Of a DNA stretch of 64,000 bases, positions 10,401-18,681 are shown piece by piece. Source of the stretch: JAJPKK01 sp963747835 (GTDB lineage Bacteria > Pseudomonadota > Alphaproteobacteria > Rhizobiales > Xanthobacteraceae); contig CAVVGO010000008.1 of NCBI GenBank assembly GCA_963747835.1, forward strand, positions 1 to 64,000, in the 5' to 3' direction. Position 1 is the stretch's first letter. Each line of letters opens with the position of its first letter. Made by a program: the position numbers and the translations under genes. The notes beneath the pieces are model-generated. The model was not told the DNA's origin. It did not search any database and worked only from the letters and a program-made list of their open reading frames with translations.

Positions 10401-10888
10401 GCTGCGTCTGCGGCCTTGGCCCGGCCCGCCAGAATCTGATCCAACGAGCGGGTCAGGCGATCCATGTGCTGATGGAAATCGCGCCCGCTGTCGACCGTCG
10501 CGGCATTGCGGAATGACAGTTCCTTGAGCCGGTCGGGTAGCTCGGTGGTCTTCGGCATCGTGGCGTTGTTGACCAGGATGGGAATGACCGGGATGCCGCG
10601 TTCCAACGCGTTCTCGACTTCAATCCTGACCGGATCGGTCTCCTCGCTGATTCTGGAGGACCTGCCGCCCTTGTGAGCGCCGGTCCATTTTGGGCCAATG
10701 ACGGCGATCAACATATCCGTCTCGCGCAGCGCTTCCCCGATATGGTCGCGAAAATCGACCCCAAACGGAATGCTGTCGATATCCATGAATATCGACGCGT
10801 CACCGTACTGGCTGGCCAGCCGGTCGCGGATACGCCCGGTGATCGCCTCGGAATCCTGGCGCCGGTATGAAATGACGATCTTTGGCAT
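7451..10888 (-). CDS. TIR domain protein with one transmembrane helix and four jelly-roll-like repeats
   Basis: A protein of 1145 residues. Residues 1-150 are a bacterial TIR domain (KIVISYRRQDSEAITGRI; acidic helix DPVRIEVENAL with a candidate catalytic Glu90). A Pro/Ala-rich linker follows, then one membrane helix at about 271-293. From about residue 335 there are four tandem repeats of about 200 residues. Each begins with a Cys-containing segment and FxDxFxxxxxGWG, continues with FWAxDYQNYY and DGTYxxxRR, and ends with a GLYGQSE or related strand. The repeats resemble concanavalin/DUF1080-like jelly rolls and should lie in the periplasm, with TIR in the cytoplasm. I infer an external-ligand sensor coupled to TIR activity. 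Start chosen at MPKIVIS, where the TIR domain begins. Confidence 0.8.
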   Translation of the reverse strand: MPKIVISYRRQDSEAITGRIRDRLASQYGDASIFMDIDSIPFGVDFRDHIGEALRETDMLIAVIGPKWTGAHKGGRSSRISEETDPVRIEVENALERGIPVIPILVNNATMPKTTELPDRLKELSFRNAATVDSGRDFHQHMDRLTRSLDQILAGRAKAADAAEAAVVDPGADVAAAAEPAPVEPQPEAPVPAAAPAAKRKPAKKPSEVAPSAAPMAAFTAPSPADVPASDPQPAVVMRTATSPATVSSAPAEAAAGPVIDPVPSPSPKRWLAVAASLMVCVAAAGGAYVYWKSPPSPPRPPAIAEVDKIPAEETHEEHPVTPIVPIVAPFDTRCKREDGPAFYDDFKSPDRGWGQTGPTYYFNDNQMVLKSKENAAEQRIYLPLLFKHATICSEFTSPAELKKVDGTASAGIAFWASDYQNYYIAVVYTDGTYASYRKIAGSWSTVVPRAKAASIRSGTNVVNQMKIATGENVASMFVNGVKVVDIWGQPLARGGSAGLYGQSEADAQNEWKFSSIAVARLDDAAAPSAKALVPAANAALLDACKPNASVAFFDNFNPHNAGWYAPADTHSFNDGEIIIKPKAKSNAQMFFPSLIFKAATVCGDIKSPSQAKPSGSSNGSLVFWAVDYQNYYTASVYQDGTYDVYRRIDGRWEQVRPRSPAPSIVQGNSAVNRMKIAFDGDVATLILNDASVIQFTGQPPAAGSFVGIAADSDPDAETEWTFLNTVVMVDDKPAAAKPPSVNPDATAAASACKSSSNPVGFFDNFKSPDLGWGKTGDDRSFQNGQMVLRSKNAVPQSWIYTPLVFRNATICSDFVAPSTLEKADGLAAGGIIFWASDYQNYYMVEIFTDGTYAVFRRLANKWIEVSARRKADGIRQGPGAVNRVKVTIAGDIVTLFANDKKIADLWGQSPSRGGAVGLYGQAETDKEQEWHFSNIVVLEDKQAAPSLPTGAAAVAAKCKDNGSLAFFDDFKALDPGWGSLAAIYSLKDGALDVKPVQNRTSALIYFPLVFTGATACVEIKSPSPIEKPSDSGSAGIIFWAVDYKDYYVASLLPDGTYSVSRRLDGEWVTVVPAAKASMINQGPDAINRMKITTEQSSATIYINDTLVIGFRGQPATGGTAFGLYVESGTTQEYQWRFSNMAVLK

Positions 10889-11148
10889 TTCCGGGAATCC
10901 CACCTCCAGACCGGATTTTGCATCATCGGATGGTGCGCTGTCGAGAGCGCGGGCGGCGGCGGTCGACCGTCCGGTCGTCGTCAGAGCGGTCGCGGGGCAA
11001 GTTCCGCGCCAGCGAACGGCCGCTGCGGGTCGCACGCCGGCACCATGGCTCCACGATGGTACGACAGTCTTTCCGCCCGCCGGAACTCGCTTGCCGGACC
11101 GCGACAACGATGCAACAAGGCGGCACCGCAATCGGAGAAAAATCGCAC

Positions 11149-12150
11149 ATGCGTATCGTTGCACTCGAGGAGCACTTTTCGGTTCCGGCGCTGGTCCGCC
11201 GTATCGATCCGGCCGCCGTCAGCCGCCGCGGCTTCCGGGCCAGAAAGGCGCCCGCCAGCGGCGCCAACCCGCTGGAGCTCCTGACCGAGATCGGCGAGCG
11301 GCGCCTGCAGTTCATGGATGAGGCCGGCATTACCATGCAGGTGCTCTCGAACAGCGGTCCCGGCGCCGACCTCGTGCCCGGCCCGGAGGGTGTCGCCATC
11401 GCCCGCGAGATGAACGATTATCTGGCGGCGGCCATCGCGCGCCACCCCGGCCGCTTCGCCGGTTTTGCCGCGCTCCCGTTGCAGAGCCCCGATGCGGCCG
11501 CCACCGAGCTCGCGCGCTGCGTCAAGGACCTCGGCTTCCTCGGCGCCATGGTCAACGGCACCACGGAAGGCCGCTTTCTCGATCACCCGAGCTATGACGG
11601 CCTGCTGGCGGCCGCGGTGGAGCTCGACGTTCCGATCTACGTCCATCCGCACCTGCCGCCCGAAGCGGTGCGGCAAGCCTATTACGCCGATCTGCCCGCG
11701 GGTGCCGGCCGCGTCCTCGAGAGCGCCGGCTGGGGCTGGCATTCCGAAACCGCGATCCACCTGCTCCGCATGGTGGTCGCCGGCACGCTCGATCGCCATC
11801 CGAAGCTCAAGGTGATCATCGGTCACATGGGCGAAATGCTGCCGATGATGATGGCGCGCGCCGACGAGGTGTTTGCAAACGACGTCGACCACCTCAAGCG
11901 GCCGATCAGCCAAACCATCCTCGACCAAGTCTGGATCACGACCAGCGGCGTCTTCAACGAGCCGCCGTTCCTCGCCGCGCTGCTGGTGTTCGGTATCGAC
12001 CGCATCATGTTCTCGGTCGATTACCCCTATGCGCCCAACGCTCACGGCCGCGCCTTCCTGGAACGGGTCTCGCTGTCGCCCGCCGACATGGAAAAGCTGC
12101 GGCACGGCAATGCGGATGCGCTGCTGAAATTGAAGGTCGCAGCCGGATAA
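11149..12150 (+). CDS. amidohydrolase family protein (ACMSD / 2,3-dihydroxybenzoate decarboxylase type)
   Basis: A 333-residue TIM-barrel metal hydrolase of the amidohydrolase-2 family. The N-terminal motif LEEHF replaces the usual HxH, as in dihydroxybenzoate and gamma-resorcylate decarboxylases. Other metal-site segments are YVHPHLPP, IIGHMGEMLP and FSVDYPY. These enzymes usually remove CO2 from aromatic acids without cofactors other than a divalent metal. The start is ATG 11149; the frame is open upstream but lacks homologous sequence. It diverges from the TIR gene and is followed 91 bp later by a secreted protein on the same strand. Confidence 0.85.
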   Translation: MRIVALEEHFSVPALVRRIDPAAVSRRGFRARKAPASGANPLELLTEIGERRLQFMDEAGITMQVLSNSGPGADLVPGPEGVAIAREMNDYLAAAIARHPGRFAGFAALPLQSPDAAATELARCVKDLGFLGAMVNGTTEGRFLDHPSYDGLLAAAVELDVPIYVHPHLPPEAVRQAYYADLPAGAGRVLESAGWGWHSETAIHLLRMVVAGTLDRHPKLKVIIGHMGEMLPMMMARADEVFANDVDHLKRPISQTILDQVWITTSGVFNEPPFLAALLVFGIDRIMFSVDYPYAPNAHGRAFLERVSLSPADMEKLRHGNADALLKLKVAAG

Positions 12151-12241
12151 GGCGCGCGTCGCGCCGACCCTTCCGCGTATCCGGCAAGTCGTGTAACTTT
12201 TCGCAAACGCCGCCGGCAGCGGCGATCGCGGGGAGGACACC

Positions 12242-13111
12242 ATGCGCTACCGTGACCTGATGGGAGCGATCACGCTCGGGGCGGCGCTGCTGACGCCGAT
12301 CGCCGCCGCGGCGTTCGACGACGCCCACTATCCCGACCTGCGGGGCCAGTGGCGCCGGGTCGCGGTGTCCGGCGGCATCGGCCGCGTCATTCAGTATGAC
12401 CCGACCAAGCCTCCCGGCCGCGGACAGGAGGCGCCGCTCACGCCGGAATTCCAGGTGATCTTCGAGGCCAACATGGCCGATCAGGCGCAGGGCGGCCAGG
12501 GCGGCGACCCGACCTTCCGATGCCTGTCGGGCGGGATGCCGCGCATCATGGGCGCATATTCGCCGATGGAAGTCGTGGTCCTGCCGGAAACCACCTACAT
12601 CATGATCGATCACATCCACGACAGCCGGCGCATCCACACCGACGGCCGCGATTTTCCAGCCGCCATGGAAGAGGATCCGCAGTTCGGCGGATACTCGATC
12701 GGCCGCTGGGTCGACGAGGACGGCGACGGCCGCTACGACGCACTCATCGTCGAAACGCGCGGCTTGAAAGGTCCGCGCGCCTACGAGGCGACCGGCATTC
12801 CGCTGCACCCCGACAACCAGTCCGTGATCCGGGAGCGCATCTATCTCGACAAGGCCAATCCGAACCTGCTGCACGACGACATCACCACCATCGACCACGC
12901 CCTCACGCGGCCATGGACGGTGACCAAAACGTTTCGCCGCGAGAACACCGGCCGGCCGATCTGGTGGCACGAGGACGTGTGCAGCGAGAACAACGTCCAC
13001 GTCATCATCGGCGAGGAGGTTTACTACCTCAGCGCCGACGGCCTGCTGATGCCGGCGAAGAAAGACCAGCGGCCACCCGATCTGCGCTACTTCAAGCAAT
13101 CCGCGAAGTGA
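12242..13111 (+). CDS. conserved secreted protein of unknown function
   Basis: A 289-residue protein with a signal peptide ending near PIAAAAF. The mature part contains DLRGQWRRV, a central segment MEVVVLPETTYIMIDHIHD and a C-terminal WWHEDVCSENNVHVI. I recognise no catalytic motif. The sequence style, with a start like solvent-exposed lipocalin-like beta proteins, suggests a beta-rich exported protein. GGGGAGGACACC precedes the ATG, a good ribosome site. It may be co-transcribed with the amidohydrolase. Confidence 0.7.
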   Translation: MRYRDLMGAITLGAALLTPIAAAAFDDAHYPDLRGQWRRVAVSGGIGRVIQYDPTKPPGRGQEAPLTPEFQVIFEANMADQAQGGQGGDPTFRCLSGGMPRIMGAYSPMEVVVLPETTYIMIDHIHDSRRIHTDGRDFPAAMEEDPQFGGYSIGRWVDEDGDGRYDALIVETRGLKGPRAYEATGIPLHPDNQSVIRERIYLDKANPNLLHDDITTIDHALTRPWTVTKTFRRENTGRPIWWHEDVCSENNVHVIIGEEVYYLSADGLLMPAKKDQRPPDLRYFKQSAK

Positions 13112-13150
13112 CGGCGAGCCGGCGGAATTCTCCGCCTCCCGTCCGCGCCG

Positions 13151-13238
13151 TCATCGCCGCGCTTGTCGCGGCCATCCACGTCTTTGAACGTGCGCGACCA
13201 TTGAGACGTGGATACCCGCGACAAGCGCGGGCATGACA
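13151..13238. repeat. dispersed palindromic repeat, copy 1
   Basis: A long imperfect hairpin. The left arm GCGCTTGTCGCGGCCATCCA pairs with a right arm ending CGCGACAAGCGCGGGCATGA. Related copies lie at 33038-33129 and 33563-33652. Such intergenic palindromes are typical of Bradyrhizobium-like genomes. Confidence 0.75.
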
Positions 13239-13275
13239 AGTCAGTGAATGTGCGGGTCGCCGGAACGGCGCCGCT

Positions 13276-13689
13276 CTACTCCGTCACCGGCTCGGTCTGC
13301 GGCTTGTCTTTGTCGGTGATGTTGAGCTCGATCGCCCGCGCCGGCGCGCTCGAGACGTTCTGGTTGCGGTGGATGGTGCCGCGCGGGACGTAGACAAAGT
13401 CGCCGACTTTGAGTACCCGCGGCGGCTCGCCCTTGATGGTGTAGACGACCTCGCCCTCCTGCACCGCCCACCATTGGTCGCCTGGATGGCGGTGGAACTG
13501 GTTGCTGGCGCCGGCCGGAATCACGACCGATTGCAGCCGCACCTGGCGGGTCGCGTCCTTCTCCAGCGGCATTTCGAAATAGGGCTTCGGCTGAAACCGC
13601 GGCGCCTGAGGCGCCGGCGTCTGCGCCCAGGCGGCCGGCGCCGCCACGCCGGCTGCAACCACGACGGCGGCGAGCATCAACTTGTTCAT
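13276..13689 (-). CDS. secreted cupin domain protein, paralogue 1
   Basis: A 137-residue protein with a signal peptide (cleavage near AAWAQ) and a single cupin barrel. Metal-ligand motifs are FHRHPGDQWWAVQEGEV and VPRGTIHRNQN, with the final strand AIELNITDKDKP. The metal may be used for catalysis or ligand binding; no substrate is evident. It is one of three adjacent homologues in the same orientation, each with its own leader and a gap of about 50-240 bp, so they arose by tandem duplication. Confidence 0.85.
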   Translation of the reverse strand: MNKLMLAAVVVAAGVAAPAAWAQTPAPQAPRFQPKPYFEMPLEKDATRQVRLQSVVIPAGASNQFHRHPGDQWWAVQEGEVVYTIKGEPPRVLKVGDFVYVPRGTIHRNQNVSSAPARAIELNITDKDKPQTEPVTE

Positions 13690-13814
13690 GGAATCCTCCC
13701 TCTCGGCTTGCCTTGGCTTGTTGGGTCCGGCGGATCACGCTTCGCAGTCCGCCCTGCCCCTTCAACCTTTTGCGCGGTTTCTGCCCCCGTCCAGTAGATC
13801 GATTCCATGAAGCG

Positions 13815-13908
13815 TATCAGTCGTCGCAGGGCGGGTTCCCTTCAACCCGCCCTTCCGAGCAAGATGTCTCAAGACGGCGGGTTAAAGGGAACCCTACGCA
13901 GACTGATA
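13815..13908. repeat. long imperfect inverted repeat between cupin genes
   Basis: Left arm TATCAGTCGTCGCAGGGCGG onwards pairs with a right arm that ends CCCTACGCAGACTGATA, with an inner GGCGGGTT/AACCCGCC stem. It lies between the first and second cupin genes and is likely a mobile intergenic palindrome or a strong transcript-end structure. Confidence 0.6.
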
Positions 13909-13925
13909 GCTCGGGAAACGCCGCG

Positions 13926-14327
13926 CTACTCACCAACCTGTTCGGTCTGCGGCTTGTCCTTGTCCATGATGTTGAGCTCGATCGAGCGCGCCGGCTTGTC
14001 GGTCAGGTTCTGATTGCGGTGGATGGTGCCGCGCGGGATGTAGACGCTGTCGCCTACCTTGAGGACGCGCGGCGGCTGGCCCTTGACGGTGAAGGTGACT
14101 TCGCCTTCTTGCACGGCCGCCCACTGGTCGCCGTTGTGGCGATGGAACGGATTGGCCGAGCCCACCGGCAGGACGACCGATTGCAGCCGCACCTCGCGGG
14201 TCGCGTCGCCGTCGAGCGGCGTTGCGAAATAGCGCGTCGTCTGGAACGCCAGCGGGGCTTGCGCCCATGCGGCTGCCACCGCCATGCCGGCCGCCACGAC
14301 GACGCCCGGAACGATAAACCTGTTCAT
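13926..14327 (-). CDS. secreted cupin domain protein, paralogue 2
   Basis: A 133-residue exported cupin closely related to its two neighbours. The signal peptide ends near AAWAQAP. Motifs are FHRHNGDQWAAVQEGEV and IPRGTIHRNQN. The core is conserved, while the mature N-terminus (LAFQTTRYFATPLDGDA) differs between the three copies, which suggests different partners or ligands. AAGGAAAATTCC precedes the ATG at 14325-14327. Confidence 0.85.
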   Translation of the reverse strand: MNRFIVPGVVVAAGMAVAAAWAQAPLAFQTTRYFATPLDGDATREVRLQSVVLPVGSANPFHRHNGDQWAAVQEGEVTFTVKGQPPRVLKVGDSVYIPRGTIHRNQNLTDKPARSIELNIMDKDKPQTEQVGE

Positions 14328-14373
14328 GGAATTTTCCTTCGGATTGCGTTCGGATTGCGTGTTGCGCGCCGGC

Positions 14374-14772
14374 CTAATCGGCGACCTGCTCCAACGCGGG
14401 CTTGTCCTTGTCGAGAATGACGAGCTCGATGGAGCGCGCCGGCTTATCGGTCATGTTCTGGTTGCGGTGGACGGTGCCGCGCGGGATGTAGACGCTGTCG
14501 CCGACCTTGAGGACACGCGGCGGCTCGCCCTTTATCAACAACGTGACCTCGCCCTCCTGGACGGCGGCCCACTGGTCGCCTGGGTGGCGGTGGAAATTGT
14601 TGCCGCTGTTCGCCGGGATGGTGACCGACTGCAGCCGCACATAGCGCGACGCGTCGTTTTCGAGCGGCGTCGTGTAGTAGATCTTCACGTTGGGATTGGG
14701 CGTCTGCGACCACGCGGCCGCCGCCACCATGCCGACCGCCACCATGATGGCCGGAACAATCAACTTATTCAT
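14374..14772 (-). CDS. secreted cupin domain protein, paralogue 3
   Basis: A 132-residue exported cupin. The signal peptide ends near AAWSQ. Motifs are FHRHPGDQWAAVQEGEV and IPRGTVHRNQN. I chose ATG 14772 because GGGAGGACTCCG precedes it; a longer open frame to 14862 has no signal peptide at its start. It is the first gene of the tandem trio. Confidence 0.85.
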   Translation of the reverse strand: MNKLIVPAIMVAVGMVAAAAWSQTPNPNVKIYYTTPLENDASRYVRLQSVTIPANSGNNFHRHPGDQWAAVQEGEVTLLIKGEPPRVLKVGDSVYIPRGTVHRNQNMTDKPARSIELVILDKDKPALEQVAD

Positions 14773-14934
14773 CGGAGTCCTCCCGGTTTGTACTGCAATG
14801 ACTTCCTTGCGACCGACGTCTTGTTTACGACAGCGTCTCTTATGCGTCTTGGCCCACGCCACTATATCACTTTCCCGCGAACCGGAATGCCGCGTCGCGG
14901 GCTCCTGGTTTTTTCGGCGGACGTGTAAGCGACC

Positions 14935-16375
14935 CTACTGGATGCCGATCAGCGGCCAGTAGAGCTGCACCAGCAGGACCAGCACGACGAACTCGACGAC
15001 GGTAAGCCACCAGCCGATGCGCAGCAGGTCGCGCGCTTCGAAGTATCCGTAGGAGTAGCCGACGATGAGCACGCCGGACTGATACGCGAACAACTTCCCG
15101 CCGGCCGCGAAGGTCCAGATCATGCCGAGCAGGAGCGGCGACATGTTCTCGGCCTTGGCGAACTCCATCACCACCGGGATCGAGGTGCCGAGCATCGAGA
15201 TCTCGCTGGCGAGCAGGAAATGATAAACGAAACCCGCCCAGTACATGATGACGGTGGTGTAGAACAGGTTGGTGAAATAGGGCTGGATCGACGTGAACAC
15301 GCAGGTGGGTGATGAGCTCGATGCCCTTGGTGGCCTCCAGCACCGTCCCCATGCTGACGGCCGCGGCGACGAAGAACACCGGCATGTAATTGAGGGTGCG
15401 CAGGTCGGACGGCTGCAGGATGCCGACGCGGGGCAGCAGCGCGAACATGCACACGCCCATGCCAATCACGGGCGGCGGGATGTGGTGCAAAAAATCCGTG
15501 AGCCACAGCGCGACGGCGGCGGCGAGCAGCACCGCGGCCTTGATCTCCTGGGTGGTCCAGCTGCCGAGCCGGTCGAGCTCCTGCGTCAGGTGATCCCGCC
15601 CGCCCTGCAGGCTCACCTGCTCGGGCGGATAAAGCCACAGCGTCAGCCACCACGCGGCGAGCACCGAGATGATGCTGCACGGCAGGAAAGCCAGGAACCA
15701 TTTGCTCCACAGCACCTCGACGCCGCCGACCTTCTCGATCAGGCCGCGCGCCGTGATCGAGCCGGCACCCGCGATGATCATCTTGTCGAACAGGTTCGCC
15801 GTGTAGGTCAGGATGAGGAACATCCCGCGCGCCACGTTGCTGCCGGGCTTGGCGTCGAACACCTCGACGAGGCCGAGTGCGATCGACGCCATGATGACGA
15901 GCCGGGCGACGCCGGACGGCACGATGAAGGTGAGCAGGAAATCCGTGACGATGAGGCCGAGCAAAAGCCGCGGATAGGTGGTGCCCATGAACAGCATGAT
16001 CTTGCAGGCAAGCCGCCGCGCGATGCCGGACTGGGTCGCGATCACGCCGAGCAGCAATGCCGAAAACAGGAACCACGCGGTGTCGTTCGCGAACCCCGAA
16101 AACGCCACCGGGAACCGGGCGACGCCGAGCGCCCAGAACAGGAAGCAGCCGATGAAGCCGGTCACCGTGTAGTCCATCGCCTGGGTGATCCACGCCACCA
16201 CCATGAACATCGCGATCGCGAGGCCATGCTTGGTGGTCGGAGCGACGTCGAACGGCATGAACCAGATCGCGAGCGGGACGATCACGCACAGCACCTGCCC
16301 GATGAGGGCCAGGCGGGCGGGCGCGGTTGGCTCGTGAGCCGGCGCGACCGTGAAGGTGTCATTGACCGTTGTCAT
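14935..16375 (-). CDS. SLC13/DASS family anion transporter (frame disrupted)
   Basis: An inner-membrane symporter of the divalent anion:sodium family (CitT-like), which takes up dicarboxylates, sulfate or related anions. About ten hydrophobic segments are visible, from VLCVIVPLAIWFMPF to VEFVVLVLLVQLYWPLIGIQ at the C-terminus. The frame breaks near 15300: one extra base after ITHL separates it from VFTSIQPYFTNLFY. Removing it gives 479 residues, the normal size. Start ATG 16375 follows an AGGCGGGG ribosome site. The substrate cannot be told. Confidence 0.85.
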
Positions 16376-16638
16376 GGGTTTCCCCGCCTGTGCGCGCAGC
16401 GTTCGGACGATCGCGCCCCGAGCCGGACCGCCCCGCGTTCCGTCGCAGATTTTTCGTCCGCTGTCATTATAGCAGCGCGCATCGATTGCGGCCCAGCGTG
16501 CGACATCGCCGACGCGAGATTCGCGGCGGCACATTGTGCAATGCAACATGAGCGGGCCATCGCGCCGCTGTCATTTGAAACAGCACCGTTGCGCACATTT
16601 TGCGCCGGCTCGACGAAACGCCACACGGGGACGAACAT

Positions 16639-17028
16639 CTACGGCTGCGGCAGGGCGGGCTCCGGCGAGGTCTGCGACGAAGCCGGTCGCGTGTCCGGAG
16701 GCGGCCCGAGGTGCGGGGCCGGCGGCGGCTTGAACTGCATGGCCGGCGATGTCGCCGGGTCGATGTTGCCGCCGCGGTCGACGCAATCCCGGAACAACTC
16801 GTAGCGCGCGCCGCTTCCCGGCGCATGGCCGGGCCGCTCGCGGGGATAGACCCGGTAGGCGAGCGCCCGGCATTTGCTTGCGACCTCGCGCGACGGCGCG
16901 GGTGCCAACTCCGCGTGCGCCGGCGCGATCTGCCAGACCACGATGCCGACTAACGCAAAGCGTGAAGCCAAGGGTGAAACCAAGAGCGAAACCGAGAGTG
17001 AAACCAAGAGCGAAATCAAGCGTGACAT
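16639..17028 (-). CDS. small secreted protein with repeat-encoded signal peptide
   Basis: A 129-residue exported protein. The hydrophobic core of its signal peptide (residues 3-24) is encoded by five imperfect 12-bp tandem repeats at 16961-17020, giving an alternating Leu/Val/Ser run. The mature part has two Cys residues (SKCRALAYRVYPRE and FRDCVDRGGNI) and a Pro-rich tail. No family is recognised. Start ATG 17028 begins the signal peptide. Confidence 0.65.
   Translation of the reverse strand: MSRLISLLVSLSVSLLVSPLASRFALVGIVVWQIAPAHAELAPAPSREVASKCRALAYRVYPRERPGHAPGSGARYELFRDCVDRGGNIDPATSPAMQFKPPPAPHLGPPPDTRPASSQTSPEPALPQP
16961..17020. repeat. five 12-bp tandem repeats inside a signal-peptide sequence
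   Basis: Five consecutive 12-bp units of the type AGTGAAACCAAG, differing by 1-3 bases. They are in frame, so each gain or loss of a unit changes the signal-peptide core by four residues. Confidence 0.75.
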
Positions 17029-17126
17029 ACCGAGCGGCGGCGGGAGTGGCGCGCCCAGCGCCGCACCGCGCGCGGCGCCAAACCTTGCGCCACCAGGCAT
17101 CCGGCGTCGCAGGACGGATGGCGCGA

Positions 17127-17531
17127 CTAACCGCAATTCCAGACCGGTCCAATCGGCGTCGGCGTCCAGCACGGCCCGAAGCCGCCGCCATTCCAGCGCC
17201 CGCGGTAAAACCGCGGCGGGCCATACCACCAGTCCCGGCTGCGGGCGCGGTTGTTATCGAATTCGATCCGCTCCGGCGGACGATAGCCCGGCAGGAAGCC
17301 ATAGCCATGCCACGCATGCTGCCGCTTTGCGCGCGCCTTGACGGGCGGCGCGGCGGAGGGCGCGGAGACCGTCGACGCGGCGGGCGCGTCAGGCGCCGCG
17401 GACGCAGGCGCCGGTAGCAGAAGCGCCGCCGCGACCAGGATGAGAAGCGGGACAAAGCCGGCGCGCGGCGCGCCCGGCGGTCCGATCGCTCCGATCGGTC
17501 GGTTCAATCTGACGCGACGTTTTTCCGGCAT
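17127..17531 (-). CDS. small exported Pro/Gly/Trp-rich protein
   Basis: A 134-residue protein with a basic start (MPEKRRVRLNRP), a membrane or signal segment (FVPLLILVAAALLLPAPASA), and a C-terminus rich in Tyr, Trp, Pro and Gly (WWYGPPRFYRGRWNGGGFG). Such proteins are common in Rhizobiales and have no known function. GAAGGA precedes ATG 17531. It lies upstream of the previous small secreted gene on the same strand. Confidence 0.65.
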   Translation of the reverse strand: MPEKRRVRLNRPIGAIGPPGAPRAGFVPLLILVAAALLLPAPASAAPDAPAASTVSAPSAAPPVKARAKRQHAWHGYGFLPGYRPPERIEFDNNRARSRDWWYGPPRFYRGRWNGGGFGPCWTPTPIGPVWNCG

Positions 17532-18222
17532 TGCGGGTCCTTCAGGATTGGCCTCTGGCGCGTTGCCTCCCCGATCCGGGAGAGCAAAGCACGTCGATCT
17601 GGTGCCCCCACCGGAAAGACTACAACGCATGGTCAAAATCAATGACTCGAAATCAACGGTCGGCCCGCGCGGTCACGAGCCGACACTGCGCCCGGCGCGC
17701 CGGTCGACGCGGCAGCGCCAATCGCTGTGAGCGCGAGCCGCCGCCATCCACCGCCGCGGCGCTCGACTTTTGCCGCGCCGAGCCGCGCACGTCCGGCCAT
17801 TCGCGCCCCGTGGGGCACCGTCACCCCGACGTCCGGCGCCCTTCACCGCAACGGATTTCGCTGCCAACAGCGAAAATAACAGCGTATTTTCAGGCTTTTG
17901 GGCCATTTTCAGGCTTTTTGAAAGATTGCGGTGCCAATTTTACCAACGTTTCCATGACATTGCGGGCCATTCGCTGCTCGGATTCGGAACACCGAATTTC
18001 AAACGCGCGAACAGGGAAGTGCTCGGCCGAAGCAGCGAATTGCAGCGAATTGCGTTCGTGTCTGGTGCTCGTGCCTGACGGCGGGCGGCTTCCATAGGTA
18101 CGAGCCTATCATGATAGGCCTATATTGTCAAAGGACGCGGCGACAGGTTGCGGCGGGAGGCGGGCTTGGCCGAGTGAGGAATCTTGAGAATTGCCGTACC
18201 CGCGCGACGCGCGGCGATCAGG
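17532..18222. other. non-coding region with dispersed repeat element
   Basis: About 690 bp without a convincing gene. From 17852 to about 18060 it holds AT-richer sequence with recurring AACAGCGAA/GAACAGGGAA words that match, in inverted form, the region 40560-40775. The rest shows nothing I can name. Confidence 0.55.
17852..17889. repeat. left copy of inverted dispersed repeat
   Basis: CGGATTTCGCTGC followed after two bases by AACAGCGAAAATAACAGCG and TATTT. The reverse complement of 40733-40775 has the same two blocks, with one mismatch in the 24-bp second block and a spacer six bases longer. Confidence 0.7.
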
Positions 18223-18299
18223 TGGCGGTCCCGGGAAAACTCGAACTTCCGACCTTCGGTTTAGGAAACCGCTGCTCTATCCGGCTGAGCTACGGGACC
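18223..18299 (-). tRNA. tRNA-Arg (CCU)
   Basis: A complete cloverleaf on the minus strand. The acceptor stem GGTCCCG pairs with CGGGACC, followed by discriminator G and an encoded CCA. The anticodon loop is TTCCTAA (anticodon CCT) on a GCGGT/ACCGA stem, and the T loop is TTCGAGT. tRNA-Arg(CCU) genes often border integrated elements; here accessory DNA begins directly upstream of its 5' end, but I see no duplicated 3' end. Confidence 0.93.
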
Positions 18300-18606
18300 A
18301 ACTTTGATCTCAAAACACTTCGCTCGCAGCGTATTGCTCTGCCAGAATTTTTTGCTTCCACCGCGATGCCAGCACCATCGGTTGCTTCGGCACGTCGAAG
18401 ATTAAAGCAACGCGTCGTGATCCGCAGCACGCACATTTAAGGCGACTTTCCAACCGAGCCAAGGGGAATCGCGACCTTTCGTCCACACCAACGTCATCAT
18501 GTCGAGCCGACTTCGGTTCACGCACTCGGCGTGTCGGTGCTGCCGTCCTGCTTGCCACGTGCGCACCGTGCGGTGACACGCCAGCCAAGGTCGCATGCTT
18601 CGCAGA
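18300..18606. other. intergenic region without a recognised gene
   Basis: About 300 bp between the tRNA and the left end of the IS1595-like element. No open frame here has homology I recognise. Confidence 0.4.
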
Positions 18607-18639
18607 GCGTTTAGGCGGCGATGTTACACTTGACATACC
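18607..18639. repeat. left terminal inverted repeat of IS1595-like element
   Basis: The inner part GCGATGTTACACTTGACATA matches the reverse complement of the right end at 20 of 22 inner positions and about 25 of 33 overall. Confidence 0.6.
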
Positions 18640-18681
18640 AAGCCCCTTAATGTAGAATTTGCGGCCATAGGAGATGTCGCC

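Noticed and set aside
18223..18299. Classic tRNA attachment site with a direct-repeat att pair
   Set aside because: I found no second copy of the tRNA 3' end and no integrase in the window.
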